Shown: one piece after another, positions 24,961 through 31,922 of the stretch
Layout of the letters: the number at the start of each line of letters is the position of its first letter
How positions within the stretch are numbered: position 1 is the first letter of the stretch
Origin: an uncultured Clostridium sp.
GTDB taxonomy: Bacteria; Bacillota; Clostridia; TANB77; CAG-508
Assembly: GCA_948441945.1 (NCBI GenBank)
Contig: CAOJQV010000011.1
Coordinates: forward strand, 1-35,047
DNA: 35,047 nucleotides
Direction of reading: 5' to 3'
Translations under genes and position numbers: made by a program
The notes under the pieces: generated by a model
The model's input: only the letters and a program-made list of their open reading frames with translations
Database searches by the model: none
What the model was told of the DNA's origin: nothing

Positions 24961-24996
24961 AATTTTAAGTATAAGTATTATTTGATAAAATAAAAT

Positions 24997-25021
24997 TAGA
25001 CTAGTTCTAAAAACTAGTCTA
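24997..25021 (-). terminator. Hairpin facing the hicB stop
   Basis: TAGACTAGTT (24997-25006) pairs perfectly with AACTAGTCTA (25012-25021), loop CTAAA. On the minus strand it is followed by a T-rich stretch (AATTTTATTTTATC). It is probably the terminator of the antisense hicB transcript, about 65 bases after its stop. Confidence 0.7.
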
Positions 25022-25086
25022 GTTATTCTCCTTTTTAAGGACAATAAATGCGATTTCTTTAATATATTATATGACATTTTTAAATA

Positions 25087-25479
25087 TTAGTCAATACCTA
25101 ATTTCTCTTTTAAAGCTTCTTGCAAAACTTGTGAAAAGTTAATATTATTTTTCTCAGATAAATAATTTAACCATTCTGGTATTGTTAAAGTCTTTTTCAC
25201 TGATTTATTATTAAACTTTTTTCGGTACTCATCCATATCAATGCTTATAAATGAAACTAATTGATTTTTTTGTAAAGGAATATTTGAGATATCTAATGTT
25301 GGTTGTGGAAAATTAGTTAATTCGTCTAAATATAATCCCATAGCATCTTGAGCCATTAAGTAAGCATTTTGTATACTGTCTCCAAAAGTTGAACAACCTT
25401 TTAAGTCTATAAAATCAACATTATAATAGTTACCATCAAAAGTAAATATTGCAGGAAAGACAGTTAATTGATTTTTCAT
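25087..25479 (-). CDS. hicB: HicB-family antitoxin
   Basis: This is a 130-residue protein. The N-terminal partial RNase H-like domain (FPAIFTFDGNYYNVDFIDLKGCSTFG, then SIQNAYLMAQDAMGLYL) matches HicB; the C-terminal KKTLTIPEWLNYLSEKNN helix and LQEALKEKLG end form the DNA-binding domain. HicB neutralises HicA and represses the operon. The start follows GGAGGT. The partner toxin gene upstream (25611-25788) is frameshifted here, leaving hicB the intact partner. Confidence 0.9.
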   Translation of the reverse strand: MKNQLTVFPAIFTFDGNYYNVDFIDLKGCSTFGDSIQNAYLMAQDAMGLYLDELTNFPQPTLDISNIPLQKNQLVSFISIDMDEYRKKFNNKSVKKTLTIPEWLNYLSEKNNINFSQVLQEALKEKLGID

Positions 25480-25602
25480 TTTTATACCTCCAAATTATAA
25501 AAAATAGAAAGAAGAAAAAAACGCATAGTAAACAAAACTATTATTTTAAATATAAAATTAAAGCACCTTCCCAATATACCTCAATTTTAATGTAGTTAGG
25601 AG

Positions 25603-25623
25603 TGGGCTAATTATTTTAGCCCA
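25603..25623. repeat. Hairpin at the hicA stop
   Basis: TGGGCTAA (25603-25610) pairs with TTAGCCCA (25616-25623), loop TTATT. It covers the hicA stop codon between hicA and hicB and lacks a T run, so it could uncouple or stabilise mRNA segments rather than terminate. Confidence 0.55.
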
Positions 25624-25788
25624 GTCCTTTTTAGAATTGCTTCAGCTGTACCGATTGGGATATCTTTATTATGTATTGGAATTATCTCTATTTGATTTCC
25701 GTTTTCTCATTTTTAAGTGAGAGCCTTTTTGAGATATTTCCTGCCAACCATCTTGCTTTAGCAACTTGATTAGCTGTTTACTTCGCAT
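25611..25788 (-). pseudogene. hicA: hicA toxin gene, frameshifted
   Basis: The ATG (25788) reads MRSKQLIKLLKQDGWQEI, then SQKGSHLKM, the HicA double-stranded RNA-binding-like start with its conserved His in GSH. After the run of four T on the + strand (25702-25705) the frame breaks; removing one base gives NGNQIEIIPIHNKDI, then PIGTAEAILKRTGLK and a stop at 25611. The restored 58-residue protein has the usual HicA length and C-terminal motif (PIGTAEAIL). HicA cleaves mRNA. The extra base in a homopolymer may be real loss of the toxin or a sequencing error. Confidence 0.85.
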
Positions 25789-25812
25789 TTATTATCCTCC
25801 CTTCTGTAAAAT

Positions 25813-25841
25813 ATTATACCACGTATTTATACGTATGTCAA
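25813..25841 (-). promoter_or_regulatory. hicAB promoter with internal operator palindrome
   Basis: On the minus strand: -35 TTGACA (25841-25836), 17-base spacer, -10 TATAAT (25818-25813), both consensus. The spacer holds ACGTAT and ATACGT (25821-25834) as an inverted repeat with two bases between, the kind of site that HicB-type antitoxins use for autoregulation. Confidence 0.85.
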
Positions 25842-26043
25842 TACTTTTTTAAAAAAATTTTTAAATATTTTAAAAAGCTTTCAAATAGCTAGAAATCAAG
25901 GTATATAAGTATATTAGATGAAAATAAAAAAGTCTTAAAATGGATTGTAGAATTTAACTTTTAACTATTTTTAATAAAAATTATATATGTATATTTATTA
26001 ATTTAAAACATATAATATAACAAAAAAATGTTTGTAAAGTATA
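25842..26043. other. AT-rich intergenic stretch
   Basis: This stretch lies between the divergent hicAB and SocA-type loci. It is almost wholly A and T with no plausible gene. Nothing stands out apart from the promoters at each end. Confidence 0.6.
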
Positions 26044-26072
26044 TTGACAAATTAACATAAAAATAATATAAT
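26044..26072 (+). promoter_or_regulatory. Consensus promoter upstream of the SocA-type gene
   Basis: TTGACA (26044-26049), 17-base spacer, TATAAT (26067-26072). It directs transcription to the toxin-antitoxin-like pair at 26164, about 90 bases upstream of its start. Confidence 0.75.
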
Positions 26073-26115
26073 ATTACAAGAATATTAAATTTGTTTTACA
26101 ATTTTATTAAATATA

Positions 26116-26143
26116 TTGACAAGTTTATTATATATCATATTAT
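26116..26143 (+). promoter_or_regulatory. Second, closer promoter for the SocA-type gene
   Basis: TTGACA (26116-26121), 16-base spacer, TATTAT (26138-26143). The expected start lies just before the GGGGGAA ribosome site. Tandem promoters would give two transcripts of the same operon. Confidence 0.5.
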
Positions 26144-26163
26144 ATGTTATAGGGGGAATATTT

Positions 26164-26691
26164 ATGGATAATATAGAGGTTTTGAATAATGAATCATCTG
26201 AAGCAATCCAATTAGCCTTATACATAAGAAAAAAATATTTAGAAAGTGAAAAGAATATAGATAAAAGAATTATATCGCCTATAAAATTGCAAAAATCATT
26301 ATATTTTTTATTTGCATATTGGGGACAATTTATAAAAAGTAATAAAGACAACCAAGATAGCGTTGAAGTAAATTATTCTAATTATTCTGAATATTTATTT
26401 AATGATAGAATAGAAGCATGGACATATGGACCAGTTATCCCTAATGTATTTATTGCAGAAAAAAATGGATGGTTAAATAGTTTTGAAGAAAATCATTATC
26501 TTGAAAATGAAATAGAAAAAAAAGAGTTTATTGATAATCTACTAAATCAATTATTTGAAATTGATGACTTTGGATTAGTAAAACTTTCCCATGAAGATAT
26601 GTGTTGGAAAAAAAATTACATTGAAAGTGATGAGAAACATAATAGAGAAATTCCAAAAGAGGAAATCATAGATGAATATATTGCAAAGTAG
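26164..26691 (+). CDS. SocA/Panacea-domain (DUF4065) antitoxin-like protein
   Basis: The ATG at 26164 follows AGGGGGA; the upstream TTG lies within the -35. The 175-residue product has PIKLQKSLYFLFAYWGQF and EAWTYGPVIPNVF, the marks of the SocA/GepA (DUF4065) family, known as Panacea antitoxin domains that neutralise many different toxins. Its gene overlaps the downstream one by 20 bases. It is a candidate antitoxin of a two-gene system; phage-borne Panacea pairs are known to act in defence. No signal or membrane segment is seen. Confidence 0.85.
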   Translation: MDNIEVLNNESSEAIQLALYIRKKYLESEKNIDKRIISPIKLQKSLYFLFAYWGQFIKSNKDNQDSVEVNYSNYSEYLFNDRIEAWTYGPVIPNVFIAEKNGWLNSFEENHYLENEIEKKEFIDNLLNQLFEIDDFGLVKLSHEDMCWKKNYIESDEKHNREIPKEEIIDEYIAK

Positions 26692-27304
26692 ATTAAATGA
26701 AATCGAATTAAAAAATCAAACTAATCAATTTAAACATTCAATAGATAAAATAACGAGAAGGGGTTGTAAAGTAATTAATACAACTCCGTTTCATTTTCAA
26801 AAAATTGAATTTAATAAGAATCTAAAATCAATACATATTAAAGAAGAGAAATTTACTAATTTTATTAAAAGCGAAAAAAATACATATTATAATATATTGA
26901 AAGAGTTAATACAGAAACTATATTTTGATAATTATACTTTTTTTAATGAATTTCAATTAGAAGAAAATAATTATAGCGAAATATCTGCTGAAACACAAAG
27001 ATTGAAAAGAATAATTATGAAAGCCAATAATATAAAAGATATAAAAAATGTGCCAATAATAAATGAAATGATACCTGTTATGTACTTAAAGAAAAAAGAG
27101 AAAAGGTATCAAGGATTAAGATTATTTGTAAATATTAAAGAAGATGGATATATAGATTTATATTTAATAGACTTATATCATTTAGGAATAAATGCATATA
27201 ATGTTACAACTAATAAATATAATTTAGATAGAAATTATAATTCTAATAAAAATAATGATGTATGTATTTCAAAGATTATAGAAGAATTAAAACAAGAGAA
27301 CTAG
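26672..27304 (+). CDS. Partner of the SocA-type protein, candidate toxin
   Basis: This is a 210-residue protein starting inside the SocA-type gene (20-base overlap), so it is co-translated. The N-terminal half is basic and helical (KHSIDKITRRGCKVI), and the C-terminal half is beta-rich with RYQGLRLFVNIKEDG and LYLIDLYHLGINAYN, a DLYHL motif I associate with an uncharacterised group. I do not recognise a toxin family. It is the candidate toxin by position. A strong terminator overlaps its stop. Confidence 0.6.
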   Translation: MNILQSRLNEIELKNQTNQFKHSIDKITRRGCKVINTTPFHFQKIEFNKNLKSIHIKEEKFTNFIKSEKNTYYNILKELIQKLYFDNYTFFNEFQLEENNYSEISAETQRLKRIIMKANNIKDIKNVPIINEMIPVMYLKKKEKRYQGLRLFVNIKEDGYIDLYLIDLYHLGINAYNVTTNKYNLDRNYNSNKNNDVCISKIIEELKQEN

Positions 27305-27321
27305 CAATAGTTCTTTTTTTT
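27297..27321 (+). terminator. Strong terminator of the toxin-antitoxin-like operon
   Basis: AGAACTA (27297-27303) pairs perfectly with TAGTTCT (27308-27314) around a GCAA tetraloop and is followed by eight T. It overlaps the stop codon of the upstream gene. Confidence 0.9.
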
Positions 27322-27368
27322 GATTCTTATTCTTCGTTCCAAATTTCGACAAACAATAATAAAAAATA

Positions 27369-27377
27369 TGTTATAAT
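27369..27377 (+). promoter_or_regulatory. Extended -10 promoter of the short leader
   Basis: TGTTATAAT, a TG-extended -10, at 27369-27377. TTTCGACAAA at 27344-27353 lies upstream, the same 10-mer found before the moron promoter. A transcript from about 27384 would meet a hairpin terminator at 27405-27428. Confidence 0.5.
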
Positions 27378-27404
27378 AAAATTGTACGAAAAATAGATAG
27401 AATT

Positions 27405-27428
27405 AGTCCCAACAGAAAGGGGCTTTTT
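27405..27428 (+). terminator. Terminator or attenuator in the regulator leader
   Basis: AGTCCC (27405-27410) pairs with GGGGCT (27419-27424, one G-U) across AACAGAAA, followed by TTTT. It lies between the promoter at 27369-27377 and the small regulator gene, so it could attenuate transcription of the latter. Confidence 0.65.
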
Positions 27429-27458
27429 CTTATTGCATAAATATGTATAAAAAAGTAG

Positions 27459-27482
27459 ATACTAATACAGAGGTGTTAGTAT
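27459..27482 (+). promoter_or_regulatory. Hairpin covering ribosome site and start of the XRE gene
   Basis: ATACTAATAC (27459-27468) pairs with GTGTTAGTAT (27473-27482), ten pairs with one G-U and loop AGAG. It hides the GAGGTG site and two bases of the start codon. As DNA it would also be an operator for the regulator. Confidence 0.7.
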
Positions 27483-27693
27483 GATAGTAGAATTAAAGAT
27501 AAAAGAAGTAAGAGAGAAAAAAGGAATATCTATAAATGAATTATCAGAAGAAACAGGAATAGAAAGGCATAGATTATCAGAAATAGAAAAAGATGTAGAC
27601 AAAATATTATTTATAGAATTATTAGTAATAGCAAAAAATTTAGAAGTAGAAATTACTGATTTATATAAAACAGAAACTATAAAATTTATATAA
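27481..27693 (+). CDS. Small XRE-family helix-turn-helix regulator
   Basis: This 70-residue protein is a lone XRE domain: KIKEVREKKGISINELSEETGIERHRLSEIEKD with the usual G-S-x-x-E-L and R-x-x-x-S-E-I-E signatures, then two further helices. Such proteins are phage Cro-like or small host regulators. The start is at 27481, and the ribosome site is inside a stable hairpin. It could control the nearby toxin-antitoxin-like operon, itself, or both. Confidence 0.85.
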   Translation: MIVELKIKEVREKKGISINELSEETGIERHRLSEIEKDVDKILFIELLVIAKNLEVEITDLYKTETIKFI

Positions 27694-27861
27694 ATATATA
27701 AGTGTTGGTAGAAATCCTTCCAAAAATGTCGAAAAAAAAGTTTTCGTATAATATTTTGGCGTTTTCGTAAAACTTTTTAACATTTTGGTAAAAAACATGT
27801 TACAATTTTTACATCAAGAGCTTTTGAAAAATTAAAGTAATAAGGAGAGTAAAAAAGTAAC

Positions 27862-28128
27862 ATGAAAGAATTAAAAAATTACAAAAAAATCTTTACAAAT
27901 GATAAATGTAATAATATAATGAAGAAAAAGTATAGCCCCTTTATAGTGAATAGTAAAAAATATTTACGAAAGAAGGGATTGTCTATGAAAGATGAAGAAG
28001 ATATAATATTAAAAGAAATGCAAAAAGATTTAACTTTAGAAGAAAGAAAAATTGTAAAACTCTATTTTGATGTATGTATGAAATTGTATAAAAAGGGAAT
28101 TGAAAAAGGATTTAATGCAAAATTATAG
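27862..28128 (+). CDS. Small hypothetical protein
   Basis: This is an 88-residue basic protein (MKELKNYKKIFTND, later DLTLEERKIVKLYFDVCMKLY). The C-terminal helix (LEERKIVKLYFDVCMKLYKKGIEKGF) is the most protein-like part. The AAGGAG site is 14 bases before the ATG, further than usual. No family recognised; it may be a late accessory gene of the prophage border. Confidence 0.5.
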   Translation: MKELKNYKKIFTNDKCNNIMKKKYSPFIVNSKKYLRKKGLSMKDEEDIILKEMQKDLTLEERKIVKLYFDVCMKLYKKGIEKGFNAKL

Positions 28129-28208
28129 AAGTATGCAATAAATAATGCAATAGAAAAATTTTACAATATATTTTAGAATATTTTAAAATATTAAAGTGCT
28201 TAAAATGA

Positions 28209-28260
28209 ATATTTAAAGCATTTTGGAAAAACTAAAAATCTTTTAGAATGCTTTAAATAT
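28209..28260. repeat. 14-bp perfect inverted repeat
   Basis: ATATTTAAAGCATT (28209-28222) and its exact complement AATGCTTTAAATAT (28247-28260) are 24 bases apart, with a smaller nested repeat CTAAAA/TTTTAG inside. It lies between convergent genes. It could be a terminator-like structure or a recombination-related site. Confidence 0.65.
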
Positions 28261-28335
28261 GGTTAGGCACACCATTTACTCTCATAAAAATATATTAAAT
28301 AAAACTTTTATTGGAAATCACAATAGAAGTTTATT

Positions 28336-28745
28336 TTATATAAAATCTTCAATCTTACCACCAGTTATTTCATATACTCTAAACCAATGGCACCAATCAC
28401 TTGAATTTAGTATAGATAATCTAGACTGCCAATCATCATTATTTTTAGTATATATAGCCATATCACCTGCTCTATCATATTCATAATATCCTTTTTTCTT
28501 TAATACATTATTATAATATAATCATGTCTACCAATAAAAACGTACTTATTATCTCCAGTTTGTTTTACAGTAAAACCTTTACTTAAATGAAAATATACAG
28601 CAACTGTCTTTGGAAGTTCTTTAATGGTATAACCATATTCATTTAAATAATTATTTATATTAATTAAAGTAAATATAAAATAAACTAAAAATAAAAATAT
28701 AGTAATTATAATAACTACATTTTTACGAGATAGTATCTTTTTCAT
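28336..28745 (-). pseudogene. Membrane-protein gene, frameshifted
   Basis: From the ATG at 28745 (AAGGAGGAG site) the frame reads MKKILSRKNVVIIITIFLF, one transmembrane segment, then TVKQTGDNKYVFIGRHDY and ends early at 28500. Adding one base in the AT repeat at about 28520 continues as NNVLKKKGYYEYDRAGDMA, then DDWQSRLSILNSSDWCHW and EITGGKIEDFI to a stop at 28336. The composition and length (about 136 residues) of the joined frame look like a real membrane protein. No family is recognised. The lesion may be a sequencing slip. Confidence 0.7.
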
Positions 28746-28807
28746 AATCTCCTCCTTAAATTATTAAGTATATTATTAAATTTTTTTATTTGCAATAAAA
28801 AACGAAT

Positions 28808-28873
28808 TCAAGAATTTCTAAGCGGTAGAAACCGCAAAGAAATGCTATAAATTCCCATATTTATCTTGTACAT
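28808..28873 (-). CDS. Possible 21-residue leader peptide
   Basis: The ATG at 28873 follows AGGAGGAC with good spacing, and the frame (MYKINMGIYSISLRFLPLRNS, then a stop) ends within a hairpin region before the membrane-protein gene. It is short and could be chance, but the ribosome site is strong. Codons for the hairpin stem fall inside it. Confidence 0.35.
   Translation of the reverse strand: MYKINMGIYSISLRFLPLRNS
28815..28842. ncRNA. GC-rich hairpin with internal loop
   Basis: TTTCT pairs with AGAAA, and GCGGT with ACCGC (28822-28826 with 28831-28835), with two-base symmetric loops of AA and an AGAA loop. It stands out in very AT-rich sequence and lies inside the possible leader peptide. 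Confidence 0.5.
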
Positions 28874-28908
28874 AAAGTCCTCCTACTAGAAGAACTTTCC
28901 TACAATAT

Positions 28909-28933
28909 AAAAAAAGACTAACAAAAGTTAGCC
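28909..28933 (-). terminator. Terminator of the 55-residue minus-strand gene
   Basis: On the minus strand GGCTAAC (28933-28927) pairs with GTTAGTC (28922-28916, one G-U) around a TTTT loop, followed by seven T. It overlaps the stop codon of the gene at 28933-29100. Confidence 0.8.
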
Positions 28934-29100
28934 TAAAATAATTTTAGAGCATCCTCAATAACATAAGAAAACTGTGCTAAATCATCGTTTTCTGTATTAA
29001 TATTGAAAGAAGAAAAACCTGTTTCAGAATCCTTATAAATAGATACAGAAATAGTTCCAATTTCTTTTCCAAGATTTTCAGAATCTGTAACAAATTTCAT
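28933..29100 (-). CDS. Small hypothetical protein (55 residues)
   Basis: The ATG at 29100 follows GAGGTG. The product MKFVTDSENLGKEIGTISVS, then KDSETGFSSFNINTENDDLA and an EDALKLF end is beta-rich and acidic and fits short proteins of Clostridia chromosomes with unknown function. A good terminator follows its stop, which supports a real gene. Confidence 0.7.
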   Translation of the reverse strand: MKFVTDSENLGKEIGTISVSIYKDSETGFSSFNINTENDDLAQFSYVIEDALKLF

Positions 29101-29203
29101 AATAACACCTCTTTTCTATAGCTTTTGATAGACAGCAACTTAATTAGTATAGTACAATAAAAGTGCAAAATTTGTTGAAAGATGTAAAGAAAATAAAAAA
29201 GTA

Positions 29204-29232
29204 TTTACAAAAAAACAAAGAAATAATATAAT
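29204..29232 (+). promoter_or_regulatory. Promoter of the gene at 29260
   Basis: TTTACA (29204-29209), 17-base spacer, TATAAT (29227-29232). The predicted start lies just before the AAGGAGG site of the TTG-initiated gene. Confidence 0.8.
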
Positions 29233-29259
29233 AAGTAAAAATACAACAAGGAGGAAATT

Positions 29260-30024
29260 TTGAGAGAAAATTTAAAACAATTTACAAACACAAAACAATT
29301 TCATATTTGCATGGTATGTTCTATCATGTTTATTATTTTGTTCATTACAGGAGTTATTATCTTAAAATATAGTGTAGAAGGAGAAGATAATTTACCTTTT
29401 GATTTATCTAAAATTTCTATATTTAGTATTGTAGAGGGAACAGATGTAGAAGATAATGCAAATAGATGGAACCTGAAAGTTAGTCAAAATAATGATGTAT
29501 ACTTATATATAAAGAAAAATGAAAATAAAAATGAAAATTACGAAAATACAGAATCAATAAAAAAAATAGTATTAGAAAATTTCAAAGTTAAAAATAAACC
29601 TAATGTAGGAAGTTTAAAACTATATAAGCCAGATTCACAAATGGAAAATAAACTTTTCAAAAACATATCAGAAAATGAGACAGATAGAGTAGAATTTATA
29701 GGAGATATGGATGCAAGCCTAAAAGATTTAAAAATATCGAATCAAGGTGGATTAGTTATATTTAGATATTCAGTTGAAGATTTAGGAAATTATGTATCAA
29801 ATGATGATAATGAGATAAATCATGATGATTTATTAAAAAAACTTTCTATAAATAATGATGATATAAAATTTAATATCTCTTTTGATATTTTAATGGAATT
29901 AAATTCTAGAAGGCAATATAAAGCTAATGTACATTTAGACTTACCAATTAATGATATTGTAAATGATGGAACACAGAGCATTGAATATACGGATTTAAAG
30001 GATATTATATTTAGAAGAATATAA
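29260..30024 (+). CDS. Membrane-anchored protein of unknown function
   Basis: Start TTG at 29260 directly follows CAAGGAGG. The 254-residue product has one transmembrane segment near residues 18-36 (VCSIMFIILFITGVIIL) and a large extracellular domain with DLSKISIFSIVEGTDVE, a LKDLKISNQGGLVIFRYSVEDLG section and a FNISFDILMELNSRRQYKA strand. It looks like the part of a host protein family seen in Clostridia; I do not know its function. It lies before the SRP RNA. Confidence 0.65.
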   Translation: MRENLKQFTNTKQFHICMVCSIMFIILFITGVIILKYSVEGEDNLPFDLSKISIFSIVEGTDVEDNANRWNLKVSQNNDVYLYIKKNENKNENYENTESIKKIVLENFKVKNKPNVGSLKLYKPDSQMENKLFKNISENETDRVEFIGDMDASLKDLKISNQGGLVIFRYSVEDLGNYVSNDDNEINHDDLLKKLSINNDDIKFNISFDILMELNSRRQYKANVHLDLPINDIVNDGTQSIEYTDLKDIIFRRI

Positions 30025-30069
30025 AAAATACTTGCTAATTTTTTAATTACATTATATAATAACAAAGAA

Positions 30070-30197
30070 ATGAAATTTAATCTTTGTATTGAGAGTAAAC
30101 CAATAGGAACCTACGAACCTTGTCAGATCCGGAAGGAAGCAGCAATAAGTAGATTATTCTTATGTGGAGTACTCTCTATAGAGAGATTGAATTTCAT
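30070..30197 (+). ncRNA. ffs: Signal recognition particle RNA, small type
   Basis: The conserved domain IV loop is present: GTCAGATCC-GGAAGGAAGCAGC at 30122-30142 or so, inside a helix. GAGAGTA (30091-30097) pairs with TACTCTC (30170-30176), and an outer helix ATGAAATTTAATCT (30070-30083) with AGATTGAATTTCAT (30184-30197) adds 14 pairs with one G-U. SRP RNA with Ffh targets membrane proteins. The gene lies before dnaX, as scr does in Bacillus subtilis. The ends are inferred from the helices. Confidence 0.9.
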
Positions 30198-30213
30198 TTA
30201 AAGGATAGGCCAT

Positions 30214-30250
30214 AATCGTTGTCACAAAATCAAAGATTTTGACAACGATT
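30214..30250 (+). terminator. Long hairpin after the SRP RNA
   Basis: AATCGTTGT (30214-30222) with ACAACGATT (30242-30250) and CAAAATC with GATTTTG form a 16-bp hairpin with a 2-base bulge and AAA loop. The T tract is poor. It probably ends SRP RNA transcription before dnaX. Confidence 0.65.
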
Positions 30251-30272
30251 TATATATAAAGGATGTGATAAT

Positions 30273-31904
30273 ATGGGGTACACAGCTCTTTATAGAAAAT
30301 TTAGACCAATTACATTTTCAGAATTAGTTGGTCAAGAACATATTACAAGAACTCTTAAAAATCAAATTATGGCTGATAGAGTGGGACATGCTTATTTATT
30401 TAATGGAGGAAGAGGAACAGGAAAAACATCATCAGCAAAGATTTTAGCTAGAGCCATCAACTGTTTAAATCCAAAAGATGGAGAACCTTGTAATGAATGT
30501 GAAATTTGTAAAGGGGCAATAAATGGATCTTTAACAGATATTGTTGAAATGGATGCTGCTTCTAATAATAGTGTAGAAGATATTAGAAGTATCCGTGAAG
30601 AAGTAAACTTTTTACCTACAAAAGCAAAATATAGAGTTTATATTATAGATGAGGTTCACATGCTTTCATCAGGAGCATTTAATGCTTTGCTAAAAACATT
30701 AGAAGAGCCACCAGAACATGTAAAATTTATTTTAGCAACAACAGAACCACAGAAGCTACCAGCAACTATACTTTCAAGATGTCAAAGATTTGACTTTAAA
30801 AGAATTTCAAATGAAGACATTATAAAAAGATTAAAAACTGTTTGTGAAGAAAGTAAAATAGAAATTACAGAAGGAGCTTTAAATATTATATCTGTTCTAG
30901 CGGAAGGAGCTATGAGAGATGCTTTATCAATTTTAGAAAGATGCATTCAAGATGGAGAAAATAAAATTGATGAAGATAAAATCAAGGATTTAGTTGGAAT
31001 CCCAAAAGTTATTTTTGTTCATAATATTTTGGAAGCTATCATAGAATATGATATTGATAAGACTTTACAAAGTATGGATGAAATATTAAATCAAGGAAAA
31101 GACTTAAATAACTTTTTATGGGAAATGATTAAATATGTAAAAGATATTCTACTATATAAATCATCAGGAAAGGCTGATTTATACAGCCAAGAGGAAATTG
31201 AAAATATAAAATCAATTGCAGATAAAGTTGAAAAAGAAAAATTGGTTTATTTAATTTATCAACTATCTGATTTGGAAAATGACTTAAAGTGGTCAACACA
31301 AAAAACAATTGTATTTCAGGCTGGGATGATTAGGTTATGTAGTAAAGAAGTTGAAAATGAAAGTAACATTGAAAAAAGAGTTGAAAAAATAGAAAATTAT
31401 CTAAAATCTGGAAAAGTTTCTATTTCAAAAAGCGAAGCAACTAACAATTCGGTGGATATGCAAAGAAATAATTCATATCAACAAAGAACAGTTCAAACAT
31501 CAGCCCAAATTGAAAGTATAAAGACTTCAGCTAATATAGTTAATACAAGTAAAAAAAGTTACTCAGAAGACTTAAATAAAAGTTGGCCAAAAATTGTTAA
31601 TGACTTAAAGCAAAGTGGTAAAATTGTTTTATATACAAATTTAATTAACACAGTAGCAGAGAAAATTAATGATATGACAGTAGGGATTAAGTTCCCTAAG
31701 GGAATGACAGCTTTTGGAAAATCTGTATTACAAAAGCAAGAAAATATAAATGAAATTTCTAGTTTAGTTTCAATGGCTTATGGAAAAGAAATGCAAATCA
31801 AATATATTTCAGAAGAGCAAAGTAAGCCTATACAGCATAATCCAGAAGATGATATAGCAAAACTAGCGAATCAATCTGATATACCATTTAATATAATAGA
31901 TTAA
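30273..31904 (+). CDS. dnaX: DNA polymerase III subunits gamma/tau
   Basis: This is a 543-residue clamp-loader ATPase. Walker A GGRGTGKT is at 45-52, zinc cysteines at C64, C73, C76 and C79, Walker B YIIDEVH with D126 and E127, and an SRC arginine-finger motif near 168. The C-terminal part carries the tau-like DnaE/DnaB contact region. It couples the polymerase to the helicase and loads the sliding clamp. The order SRP RNA, dnaX, ybaB, recR is the well-known Firmicute arrangement, and a GGATGTGAT-type site precedes the ATG. Confidence 0.97.
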   Translation: MGYTALYRKFRPITFSELVGQEHITRTLKNQIMADRVGHAYLFNGGRGTGKTSSAKILARAINCLNPKDGEPCNECEICKGAINGSLTDIVEMDAASNNSVEDIRSIREEVNFLPTKAKYRVYIIDEVHMLSSGAFNALLKTLEEPPEHVKFILATTEPQKLPATILSRCQRFDFKRISNEDIIKRLKTVCEESKIEITEGALNIISVLAEGAMRDALSILERCIQDGENKIDEDKIKDLVGIPKVIFVHNILEAIIEYDIDKTLQSMDEILNQGKDLNNFLWEMIKYVKDILLYKSSGKADLYSQEEIENIKSIADKVEKEKLVYLIYQLSDLENDLKWSTQKTIVFQAGMIRLCSKEVENESNIEKRVEKIENYLKSGKVSISKSEATNNSVDMQRNNSYQQRTVQTSAQIESIKTSANIVNTSKKSYSEDLNKSWPKIVNDLKQSGKIVLYTNLINTVAEKINDMTVGIKFPKGMTAFGKSVLQKQENINEISSLVSMAYGKEMQIKYISEEQSKPIQHNPEDDIAKLANQSDIPFNIID

Positions 31905-31922
31905 TATAAGGAGGAATTTTAA

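Noticed and set aside
25842..28330. Attachment site or tRNA target
   Set aside because: I found no tRNA and no recognisable core; the left prophage end is outside the window, so no repeat can be matched.
28259..28486. Plus-strand ORF of 75 codons
   Set aside because: It is opposite the second half of the frameshifted minus-strand gene, which makes better protein and has a ribosome site upstream.
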